From contig CAIIXF020000001.1 in the NCBI GenBank assembly GCA_903813345.2, positions 25,535,915 to 25,595,914 on the forward strand: 60,000 nucleotides of DNA, in the 5' to 3' direction. Shown here one piece after another: positions 1 to 11,200 of this stretch (within the stretch, counting starts at the first letter, position 1; each line of letters begins with the position of its first letter). Source of the stretch: Owenia fusiformis (lineage: Eukaryota; Annelida; Polychaeta; Sabellida; Oweniidae). The position numbers and the translations under genes were made by a program. The notes under the pieces are model-generated. The model saw nothing but the letters and a program-made list of their open reading frames with translations. It was not told the DNA's origin and made no database searches.

Positions 1-1284
1 AACAACTTTAAGAATTATTTATGTTACATGTTCAATATTCAGTGATAAATACAAATATGTCACAATGTGTACTAAAATAAACAAATTCAGTAGGAAATGA
101 TTATTATAAAACAATCGGATGTTGTACAGGAATATATTGACGCGTTTTTAATCAATACCTTTCGAACGCCCTGAACTTTTTAGTTGTGCGATATTTGTGT
201 TACGCCCAACAAAACCATTCAGCTAACATGGAACTAATACAGTCAATGAACTACTGTATTGAAATACTGTGATCGCGTGTGCTTACCTTTACCTCATGAG
301 GATACTATTCATACATTTCTATCTTACAATTAGTTTTTGATGTGTCCTTGTGGTTTTAAGAGTTTATTTCAATATCGGACAGCTTATTTTGTTAATTTAC
401 AGCTTATTTTATTAATTTATGTAATATAACGGTTAACAGTTTGTTTTTATATGGTGTATTAGTGAATGTTCAATGGAGTTTTTATGATCCCTATATATTA
501 TATATGTTTATTGAAGTTTATGTTCTATATTGGACTTGTTAGAGAAAATGCTTTTTAAACATATAGGATATATGAAATCGACATGAACAACGTTTTTAAA
601 TAGTGATGTAAAGCAACATGATTAACACGTGCGCACGTGAATGTGTAATAATATGACCCCACGGATTACTGTTTCGCTTTGAATTTTTTTAGGAGCCTTA
701 TTACAGCTATCATCCATATACTTATCGAGCATGGATACGCTTAAGGGGAGGGGAGCGCATTTCAACACGTTCTATTTAAAACGTTTAGCGTAAACTATGT
801 ACCCATTCCCCACCCATTAAAACAAAAAAATCAAAGCGTCCTATCCCGTCCTTATTACGGGTAAACACTTTAAAATCGATAATACGTGTAGCTCATTTAG
901 AAATAGTATAAATGCAACTACTCAAAGCGAATAATTGCACATGTATATCCCAATGCAATGGGAATCTACTAGAAACGTTTTCAAACGCCTAGAGTATTGT
1001 CACCTCATTTGAAACTATAGTATATCGGACGGGTTCAATGATACAGTCGTTATTATACTCTATATTTGTAATGAAAAAAAAATTTCACTTAACTTTTCAA
1101 GATTCATTCTAGCGACAATGTGTACGTGTACCCAATATAACTGCAAACAGCAGACTTTGAATACAAAACGCAGAGTGGATATAATATACTATCCACGGTA
1201 TGTTCATAAGTACTTTTGTGTGTACTTATGGAAATAAAGGATTCGTATTCAATCCCCTAAACGTACATGTATCCCCTGAAGCCC
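1..1284. other. Non-coding AT-rich DNA
   Basis: No convincing ORF or RNA gene. Small features only: a 20-bp tandem duplication at 379-418, and a perfect 9-bp-arm hairpin (CATAAGTAC ... GTACTTATG, 1205-1213 with 1222-1230) just before an AATAAA at about 1233. Confidence 0.6.
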
Positions 1285-2095
1285 CCCTCACATATGAGCG
1301 AATCACCCAAACGCAACATGACGAATGAAGTAATATTTTGTCAATTCTGACGAATCTTGAGCGAAACTGTTACAAAATCTGTTACATAATTTCAAAACAT
1401 AACGAATGGTAATGTTAGATAGCTATTTGTTGCGTATGTTTACGAAGATTGACGAATGGCTACTTTTATTCGCTAAAGTGCGTTAGGTCTCGCAAAAAAA
1501 CGTTCCTCTCCCCGTCAGCGATTAACAACGCAAACATGCAAACTTAAGCGCAATTGTGCGTATGCTACCGCATCTAAACGAAGCTTTGCGAAAAGCTATA
1601 TCTATAAAGAAAACTTAAAACCAAAATCAGCCTCTGACGAATTGGCGGACGTTCAGTTATGGCTAGAAACCTTCTTGGTGAGCAATAACAGTCACATACT
1701 ACAGCCTCTGGGGCTTTATATCTTCCATTTAGACAAAGAAATATTTTATTTGATTCGGCCTCCTCCTCTCCAGAATAACTGTCGACAGGAAAAGTTCAGA
1801 TATGGACCCCTGTAAGGCTACTTGCATTGACGAACGTACGTTGACGAAGCCTATGCGAAGACTTACCGATAGTTAACGCATTGAAACGAATTACAACGAA
1901 TGATACACGAAACTTTTATTCGCCGCAAATTTTTAAACATGTTCAACATTTTTCGACGAATAAGACTAATTCCAACGGATGTAAACGTGAACAAAAGCAT
2001 CCAAACGAACACCACCAACGATGTCCAACATAATGCCACGTACATATATTAATGGGAACGAATTTCACTCATGTCCTATTCGTCATTATAAGCAA
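1285..2095. repeat. CGAA-rich block in non-coding DNA
   Basis: About 20 CGAA tetramers (often ACGAATG or GACGAA) lie in 800 bp, with several TTCG on the same strand. The neighbouring DNA has very few. The spacing is irregular, so this is not a simple tandem repeat. It may be a decayed transposable element with biased composition. No terminal repeats were resolved and no coding potential was recognised. Confidence 0.4.
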
Positions 2096-2286
2096 TGGTA
2101 ACAAGATCAAATAAAAAATGTGTCAATTGCCCACAAAGCAGCTGTTAAATCAGCGGTAATTAAAATATATGTTTGTCCAAAATATCAAATTGACCCCTCC
2201 TCGATTTCATCGATGTAACTTTCTGCAAGTTTCTTTGCCTCCGTTATTTTTCTACCCAGTTGAACCACAAATATCAGAGACTTTAT

Positions 2287-2313
2287 GGGGGGGGGGGTAA
2301 AGGGGGTAAAGGG
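2287..2313 (+). other. Potential G-quadruplex tract
   Basis: G11-TAAA-G5-TAAA-G3 on the plus strand satisfies four runs of three or more G with loops of seven bases or fewer. No associated gene or promoter is evident. Confidence 0.5.
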
Positions 2314-2809
2314 AAAACGTTAGATTGAACATAATTAAAGTTCAGGTAACCATTTTGGGTTACGGTAGAAACATAATTCTCCGTTCCTCATAATTCTAAA
2401 TAGTGATAAACGTGTGCTGAATTACCAGTAATGAATTGGGAATTTTCAAATAGCTTTCCATAGATTCACAATTGCCATAGCAATAATAAGTTCAAAATCT
2501 ATCATTTGACAACATGATTCATTTAGATGAACATTTTTTCGAATTACCAATATTTTCATACAAATATGTATGAGCAATGGTGTGTATGAAAGTAAAGGAA
2601 AACAAAGCAACAAACAACATTTGTAACATTTTATAAATATATTTTTAAATATTTTTCAAAATATAAATCAAGCATATAATCTTCATGTTAATAGTGCAAC
2701 TCGTTGAATACCTAGAGCATATTGAAAACCAGTGTTAATCACAGATATTGCATATATGAAACTAAAATGATACATATGGAGAGACAATACCCATGATTTT
2801 AATGTGTCC

Positions 2810-4130
2810 TTTTATCTCAAAAGGGATCCATGATATAAAAATTTTGAAACACATGACTTGTTTCTGCAATAGGATTACTGAGACATATTCCTGCGTTGAT
2901 TTTATTGAGAATAATAAAATAGGTCAATTTTTTTTGCTCCATTTAGCATTTACGTCCTCATGAAAATGTGGATATCCAAATTGATACACGTGAGTATCCA
3001 CATTATGTGAGAAGCAAATGTTAAAGCTTCAGTATATGGCTGATATACACTGTACTATGAAATGCATATGATCATTTCAGATCTTCAGTGAAACAAAAAT
3101 GTATTGCCAATGAATTATATAAAATAAAAACAAAAAATAGGACAGAATTTTGGGAGTTGCTCTCTATATCTGATTCTTAAAACAAGTAAAAATGCAAAAC
3201 GCATTGTCAATTAATGCTCTGGTATCCACGAATTTGAAAGGACTCAGTCATAACATACGAAAATCATGCTGTCGTGTTGTTATGTCTGTTCCCTTTAGCA
3301 AAAACAAGTTACCAATAAATACGAAAAATAAAAAATAAAATATGACCAATGCATATCCGTACATGATGTTTCTAGTTAAACTAAAATAAAGTTAAATCAG
3401 ATAACCTCGATAACTCAATTCTAGAATTTCCCTGTCCATGGAAATCGTTAACTTATTGGATAACCACAGCGATCGCTGATGTATCTATCGTTATTCGTTT
3501 TTCTTTTTTGATAACATATTTCATATAGAAAGTAGAATCAGGCGTAAAGCCTAATGGAATGCAACTTCACCATTTCAAGTATAAGATCTCAAAAAGGATC
3601 CATTTGAATTTACTTAGTGTTTTAACAAATAAAATAGATACATTATCTTTGGTGACACCCTAATATAGCAGCAGTTTGGCATACATAAAAATGTTGATAT
3701 CCAAATAAATACATGCGGATATCCACATTTATTATATAAGTATTATTTTAACAAGCCAAAGAGTTAAGTCAAAATCTTCGACTATCCTTGATAGAGTACA
3801 GATAAGATTGTCTTGCCAATGAATACAGTCGTATCAGATGAAATATAAAAATTAATAAACATAACTGAATTTTTGGTAATTAATGTTGCTCTCTGTCTGA
3901 TTCCCTCTTTAGATGAGTAAAAATACAAACAGGTGGTACAGTGAACAATGCTCTGGTATCTCAGGACAAAGCCATAACTGTTATAAGGAATACGAATCAT
4001 ACTGTCTACACTGTTTTGTCTGTCTTTATTTAACTAAACAGACGGCTACCAATAATACGAAAACGAAAAATGATAAGTAGCCAATGCATCAACCTAACAT
4101 GATGTTTCTAGTTGAACTAGAACAGAATCA
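2810..4130 (+). repeat. Diverged tandem segmental duplication, offset about 725-772 bp
   Basis: Matching landmarks: the TCTCAAAA-GGATCCAT block at 2815 and 3587; the GATATCCAAA hairpin at 2966 and 3691; ATGCTCTGGTATC at 3214 and 3948; ACATGATGTTTCTAGTT at 3361 and 4097. Each copy carries a short imperfect inverted repeat around GGATATCC/TATCCAC. Neither copy has a coherent ORF. It could be two copies of a decayed mobile element or a simple duplication. Confidence 0.65.
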
Positions 4131-4802
4131 AGTTAGGACACCTAACAGTAAAACTCGTATCACTAGGCAGAGTGTGAATGTTTTTTCACCCCTGCTCTCC
4201 TCCAGAAATAAATATATGTGCATGATTTACCTTTTAGATGCCTTAATAGCGTTCAGCCTTCACACCTTCAAAAATACGTCACTTTTTCACAAGGAAACAT
4301 CAAAAGGTTTTGCCTTGCAAAGGCCTTGCTATATGTTTTCTTGTGGATTTTTCAAAATCATAGTACAAGTATTATTTGGTTAAAGAAAAATACAGTCTTC
4401 TGATTCAAGTTACATCTCACAATTTTTTAATAAAAGTAATCCTGCGGTGTGATAGAGATCTGAAAAGCAATTTGGCGTTTAAAAGGTCAAATGTAGAATC
4501 CGTGGGAGAGGAGGTGAAAAAAAGCACGGAATAATCGCAGTCTCTATTATTATGATCTGAATCAAGTCTTTTCTCAAGCAATGAATCTTTTCCAATTCAT
4601 CTGCCTTCATAGAATCCATAGTAGTATTTTCCAAATTATTTTGTATCATATAATCCATGAATACACACCATTACTCATTTGGAATTTGCACTCAAAAACA
4701 ACGAATGGCCATTCATATTTTTCAAATATTTTTTTTTAGTCTGATCAGGAACAATGAACCAAACGTTTTTGTATTTAAATAATGTTTATCATTTTCCTTA
4801 AT
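4131..4802. other. AT-rich 3' flank of the mucin gene, no clear gene
   Basis: Overlapping plus-strand ORFs of under 100 codons near 4084-4403 show no family features. On the minus strand, 4599-4631 encodes E-N-T-T-M-D-S-M-K-A-D, weakly like the E-N-T-T-L-D-Y part of the mucin tail, within an open stretch of about 57 codons. Confidence 0.4.
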
Positions 4803-4808
4803 TTTATT
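4803..4808 (-). terminator. Candidate polyadenylation signal of the mucin gene
   Basis: TTTATT on the plus strand is AATAAA on the coding strand, about 430 nt after the TAA stop. Nearer ATTAAA variants occur at about 5017-5022 and 5072-5077. No clear GT-rich downstream element was identified, so the choice is tentative. Confidence 0.35.
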
Positions 4809-5094
4809 CGGCTAGAACATTCTAGTAAAAAGCGAATTAATTCTTGAAACTAATTAAAGTCCATGGAGTGACATTTGAGCAATGGTATATAATGTAGGTA
4901 TTGTTTTTTGCAGCGTCGACTTCGGTGAAAATCTTCTAAGACAAACTAAATATGAGACTCACTCTCTTTTTGAGATAACTGACTATGTAAATCAAAGTAA
5001 TATTTCTCGACTAGCATTTAATGCGGAAAAGCATTCTCCCCAATCAATCATTCACCATATCATGGAATACAGTTTAATTCATAGTAACAATGCG

Positions 5095-5190
5095 TTACAC
5101 ATCATCATCTATTGTATAATTTTCTATATCATAATAATCCAAATTGGTGTCTTCACTTTCCTGGGGCGAAGCAGTATTATCCAAATGAGG
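5095..5190 (-). pseudogene. Diverged second copy of the mucin tail end, with its own stop
   Basis: In the 3' flank, a minus-strand reading ending at TAA 5095-5097 gives 28 residues of which 16 match the last 28 of the mucin, with no gap. Shared blocks are D-N-T-A-S-P, E-S-E, L-D-Y and the final D-V-stop. The offset is a constant 143 bp, not a multiple of three, so it is out of frame with the main tail. The reading frame is open upstream to about 5232. It is either a relic of a local duplication inside the 3' UTR or a spliced alternative terminal exon. A candidate acceptor AG lies just before it (coding strand ...ATTGAG). Confidence 0.6.
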
Positions 5191-5237
5191 CCTCAATATG
5201 GTACAGTAAGGCCAAAAATCAAGTGACAGTTATTGTT

Positions 5238-8200
5238 TTACACATCATGGTCAACTAGTGCATAATCTTCCACTATATAATCCAACGTAGTGTTTTCACT
5301 CTCCCAAGGCGAAGCAGTATTATCCGATTGTAAAGGCTGGGAGAATGGTAAATCCACCGAAGATGGGAACTGAACAGCAAATGGACCAGTTGGAATAGGA
5401 TATGACTCTGGATTCCACTCAATGGATGAGTCTGATGATTCTGTGGTACTCTCATATTCAGAATATCCACCACTTTCTTCCCAACTGTGATAAAAATTGT
5501 CGTATATTATAACTTCTTCATTTTCATGCTTTCGTCTTTTTCTGATAAGGAATATACATACGCCACAGCATAATGATGCAATTATGAAAATACCACCACC
5601 TGCTGCAACTGTACTTGTTAGAACAACACCAGCAAATTCATCTGTAATACCAGCATCAGGCGCATCAGGTAACCCTATCGTTGTAATATTAGGAGTTGAT
5701 GTATCAATTCTAAAGGTAGTTAAAGAGCCATTTGCAGTAGAAGTTGTTAGACCAGTAAGTGCTGTTGTAGCATCAACCATGGTAGTATTTGCATATGTCG
5801 GCGCAGCATCAACTGTAGTTGTGTCAACAACTGTTGCTGTAACATCAGCCGATGTTGCGTCAGAATCTAGTGTTGTAGCCTCAGCCGTTCTTGTATCAAA
5901 CTCTGTACTTGTGGATTCAGGTACTGTAATATCGGCTGCAGTTATGCCAGCCACTGTAGTTGCATCAGTAGTGTCAGTCGTAGTTATATGAGCCACTGTA
6001 GTTGTGTCAGCAACTGTTGTTACAACGTCAGCCGTTCTTGCATCAGCTGCTGTAGTTGTAAAATAAGCTGCTGTGGTATCTGCGTCAGCCATTGTAGTTG
6101 TTTCAACAACGTTTGTTGTAATATCAGATGTTGTTGTGTCAGCCACTGTAGTTGTAGCATCAGCTGCTGTAGTATCTGCCGTAGTTGCGTCAGCCACTGT
6201 AGTTGTGTCAGCTACTGTTGTTGTAACATCAGCCGTTGTTGCATCAGCAACTGTTGTTGTAGCATCAGCTGTAGTTGTGTCAGCCACTGTAGTTGTAGCA
6301 TCAGCTGCTGTAGTATCTGCCGTAGTTGCGTCAGCCACTGTAGTTGTGTCAGCTACTGTTGTTGTAACATCAGCCGTTGTTGCATCAGCAACTGTTGTTG
6401 TACCATCAGCTGTAGTTGTGTCAGCCACTGTAGTTGTAACATCAGCTGCTGTAGTATCTGCCGTAGTTGCGTCAGCCACTGTAGTTGTGTCAGCTACTGT
6501 TGTTGTAACATCAGCCGTTGTTGCATCAGCAACTGTTGTTGCAGCATCAGCTGTAGTTGTGTCAGCCACTGTAGTTGTAGCATCAGCTGGTGTAGTATCT
6601 GCGGTAGTTGCGTCAGCCACTGTAGTTGTGTCAGCTACTGTTGTTGTAACATCAGCCGTTGTTGCATCAGCAACTGTTGTTGTAGCATCAGCTGAAGTTG
6701 TGTCAGCCACTGTAGTTGTAGCATCAGCTGCTGTAGTATCTGCCTTTGTTGCGTCAGCCACTGTAGTTGTGTCAGCTACTGTTGTTGTAACATCAGCCGT
6801 TGTTGCATCAGCAACTGTTGTTGTAGCATCAGCTGTAGTTGTGTCAGCCACTGTAGTTGTAGCATCAGCTGCTGTAGTATCTGCCGTAGTTGCGTCAGCC
6901 ACTGTAGTTGTGTCAGCTAATGTTGTTGTAACATCAGCCGTTGTTGCATCAGCAACTGTTGTTGCAGCATCAGCTGTAGTTGTGTCAGCCACTGTAGTTG
7001 TAACATCAGCTGCTGTAGTATCTGCCGTAGTTGCGTCAGCCACTGTAGTTGTGTCAGCTACTGTTATTGTAACATCAGCCGTTGTTGCATCAGCAACTGT
7101 TGTTGCAGCATCAGCTGTAGTTGTGTCAGCCACTGTAGTTGTAGCATCAGCTGCTGTAGTATCTGTCGTAGTTGCGTCAGCCACTGTAGTTGTGTCAGCT
7201 ACTGTTGTTGTAACATCAGCCGTTGTTGCATCAGCAACTGTTGTTGTAGCATCAGCTGTAGTTGTGTCAGCCACTGTAGTTGTAGCATCAGCTGCTGTAG
7301 TATCTGCCGTAGTTGCGACAGCCACTGTAGTTGTGTCAGCTACTGTTGTTGTAACATCAGCCGTTGTTGCATCAGCAACTGTTGTTGCAGCATCAGCTGT
7401 AGTTGTGTCAGCCACTGTAGTTGTGTCAGCTACTGTTGTTGTAACATCAGCCGTTGTTGCATCAGCAACTGTTGTTGCAGCATCAGCTGTAGTTGTGTCA
7501 GCCACTGTAGTTGTAGCATCAGCTGCTGTAGTATCTGCCGTAGTTGCGTCAGCCACTGTAGTTGTGTCAGCTACTGTTGTTGTAACATCAGCCGTTGTTG
7601 CATCAGCAACTGTTGTTGCAGCATCAGCTGTAGTTGTGTCAGCCACTGTAGTTGTAGCATCAGCTGCTGTAGTATCTGCCGTAGTTGCGTCAGCCACTGT
7701 AGTTGTGTCAGCTACTGTTGTTATAACATCAGCCGTTGTTGCATCAGCAACTGTTGTTGCAGCCTCAGCTGTAGTTGTGACAGCCACTGTAGTTGTAGCA
7801 TCAGCTGCTGTAGTATCTGCCGTAGTTGCGTCAGCCACTGTAGTTGTGTCAGCTACTGTTGTTGTAACATCAGCCGTTGTTGCATCAGCAACTGTTGTTG
7901 TAGCATCAGCTTTAGTTGTGTCAGCCACTGTAGTTGTAGCATCAGCTGCTGTAGTATCTGCCGTAGTTGCGTCAGCCACTGTAGTTGTGTCAGCTTCTGT
8001 TGTTGTAACATCAGCCGTTGTTGCATCAGCAACTGTTGTTTTAGCATCAGCTGTAGTTGTGTCAGCCACTGTAGTTGTAACATCAGCTGCTGTAGTATCT
8101 GCCGTAGTTGCGTCAGCCACTGTAGTTGTGTCAGCTACTGTTGTTGTAACATCAGCCGTTGTTGCATCAGCAACTGTTGTTGCAGCATCAGCTGTAGTTG

Positions 8201-11200
8201 TGTCAGCCACTGTAGTTGTAGCATCAGCTGCTGTAGTATCTGCCGTAGTTGCGTCAGCCACTGTAGTTGTGTCAGCTACTGTTGTTGTAACATCAGCCGT
8301 TGTTGCATCAGCAACTGTTGTTGCAGCATCAGCTGCAGTTGTGTCAGCCATTGTAGTTGTAGCATCAGCTGCTGTAGTATCTGCCGTAGTTGCGTCAGCC
8401 ACTGTAGTTGTGTCAGCTACTGTTGTTGTAACATCAGCCGTTGTTGCATCAGCAACTGTTGTTGCAGCATCAGCTGTAGTTGTGTCAGCCACTGTAGTTG
8501 TAGCATCAGCTGCTGTAGTATCTGCCGTAGTTGCATCAGCCACTGTAGTTGTGTCAGCTACTGTTGTTGTAACATCAGCCGTTGTTGCATCAGCAACTGT
8601 TGTTGTAGCATCAGCTGTAGTTGTGTCAGCCACTGTAGTTGTAGCATCAGCTGCTGTAGTATCTGCCGTAGTTGCGTCAGCCACTGTAGTTGTGTCAGCT
8701 ACTGTTGTTGTAACATCAGCCGTTGTTGCATCAGCAACTGTTGTTGTAGCATCAGCTGTAGTTGTGTCAGCCACTGTAGTTGTAAAATCAGCTGCTGTAG
8801 TATCTGCCGTAGTTGCGTCAGCCACTGTAGTTGTGTCAGCTACTGTTGATGTAACATCAGCCGTTGTTGCATCAGCAACTGTTGTTGCAGCATCAGCTGT
8901 AGTTGTGTCAGCCACTGTAGTTGTGTCAGCTACTGTTGTTGTAACATCAGCCGTTGTTGCATCAGCAACTGTTGTTGCAGCATCAGCTGTAGTTGTGTCA
9001 GCCACTGTAGTTGTAGCATCAGCTGCTGTAGTATCTGCCGTAGTTGCGTCAGCCACTGTAGTTGTGTCAGCTACTGTTGTTGTAACATCAGCCGTTGTTG
9101 CATCAGCAACTGTTGTTGTAGCATCAGCTGTAGTTGTGTCAGCCACTGTAGTTGTAGCATCAGCTGCTGTAGTATCTGCCGTAGTTGCGTCAGCCACTGT
9201 AGTTGTGTCAGCTACTGTTGTTGTAACATCAGCCGCTGTTGCATCAGCAACTGTTGTTGTAGCATCAGCTGTAGTTGTGTCAGCCACTGTAGTTGTAACA
9301 TCAGCTGCTGTAGTATCTGACGTAGTTGCGTCAGAAACTGTAGTTGTGTCAGCTACTGTTGTTGTACCATCAGCCGTTGTTGCATCAGCAACTGTTGTTG
9401 CAGCATCAGCTGTAGTTGTGTCAGCCACTGTAGTTGTAGCATCAGCTGCTGTAGTATCTGCCGTAGTTGCGTCAGCCACTGTAGTTGTGTCAGCTACTGT
9501 TGTTGTAACATCAGCCGTTGTTGCATCAGCAACTGTTGTTGCAGCATCAGCTGTAGTTGTGTCAGCCACTGTAGTTGTAGCATCAGCTGCTGTAGTATCT
9601 GCCGTAGTTGCGTCAGCCACTGTAGTTGTGTCAGCTACTGTTGTTGTAACATCAGCCGTTGTTGCATCAGCAACTGTTGTTGCAGCATCAGCTTTAGTTG
9701 TGTCAGCCACTGTAGTTGTAGCATCAGCTGCTGTAGTATCTGCCGTAGTTGCGTCAGCCACTGTAGTTGTGTCAGCTACTGTTGTTGTAACATCAGCCGT
9801 TGTTGCATCAGCAACTGTTGTTGCAGCATCAGCTGTAGTTGTGTCAGCCACTGTAGTTGTAGCATCAGCTGCTGTAGTATCTGCCGTAGTTGCGTCAGCC
9901 ACTGTAGTTGTGTCAGCTACTGTTGTTGTAACATCAGCCGATGTTGCATCAGCAACTGTTGTTGTAGCATCAGCTGTAGTTGTGTCAGCCACTGTAGTTG
10001 TAGCATCAGCTGCTGTAGTATCTGCCGTAGTTGCGTCAGCCACTGTAGTTGTGTCAGCTACTGTTGTTGTAACATCAGCCCTTGTTGCATCAGCAACTGT
10101 TGTTGTAGCATCAGCTGTAGTTGTGTCAGCCACTGTAGTTGTAACATCAGCTGCTGTAGTATCTGCCGTAGTTGCGTCAGCCACTGTAGTTGTGTCAGCT
10201 ACTGTTGTTGTAACATCAGCCGTTGTTGCATCAGCAACTGTTGTTGCAGCATCAGCTGTAGTTGTGTCAGCCACTGTAGTTGTAGCATCAGCTGCTGTAG
10301 TATCTGCCGTAGTTGCGTCAGCCACTGTAGTTGTGTCAGCTACTGTTGTTGTAACATCAGCCGTTGTTGCATCAGCAACTGTTGTTGCAGCATCAGCTAT
10401 AGTTGTGTCAGCCACTGTAGTTGTAGCATCAGCTGCTGTAGTATCTGCAGTAGTTGCGTCAGCCACTGTAGTTGTGTCAGCTACTGTTGTTGTAACAGCC
10501 GTTGTTGCATCAGCAACTGTTGTTGCAGCATCAGCTGTAGTTGTGTCAGCCACTGTAGTTGTAGCATCAGCTGCTGTAGTATCTGCCGTAGTTGCGTCAG
10601 CCACTGTAGTTGTGTCAGCTACTGTTGTTGTAACATCAGCCGTTGTTGCATCAGCAACTGTTGTTGCAGCATCAGCTGTAGTTGTGTCAGCCACTGTAGT
10701 TGTAGCATCAGCTGCTGTAGTATCTGCAGTAGTTGCGTCAGCCACTGTAGTTGTGTCAGCTACTGTTGTTGTAACATCAGCCGTTGTTGCATCAGCAACT
10801 GTTGTTGCAGCATCAGCTGTAGTTGTGTCAGCCACTGTAGTTGTAGCATCAGCTGCTGTAGTATCTGCCGTAGTTGCGTCAGCCACTGTAGTTGTGTCAG
10901 CTACTGTTGTTGTAACATCAGCCGTTGTTGCATCAGCAACTGTTGTTGTAGCATCAGCTGTAGTTGTGTCAGCCACTGTAGTTGTAGCATCAGCTGCTGT
11001 AGTATCTGCCGTAGTTGCGTCAGCCACTGTAATTGTGTCAGCTTCTGTTGTTGTAACATCAGCCGTTGTTGCATCAGCAACTGTTGTTGTAGCATCAGCT
11101 GTAGTTGTGTCAGCCACTTTAGTTGTAACATCAGCTGCTGTAGTATCTGCCGTAGTTGCGTCAGCCACTGTAGTTGTTTCAGCTACTGTTGTTGTAACAT

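Noticed and set aside
1863-2045. Minus-strand 60-codon ORF with a hydrophobic start
   Set aside because: It lies in the CGAA-rich block, is isolated and has no recognisable family or gene context.
3782-4403. Small ORFs at 3782-4000 (minus), 4084-4383 and 4218-4403 (plus)
   Set aside because: They are within or next to the diverged duplication, overlap in different frames and show no domain.
4882-5226. Plus-strand 114-codon ORF
   Set aside because: It is antisense to the duplicated mucin tail end, which explains its openness better than a separate gene.
5497-5991. Plus-strand 164-codon ORF
   Set aside because: It is the antisense shadow of the membrane helix and stem of the mucin.
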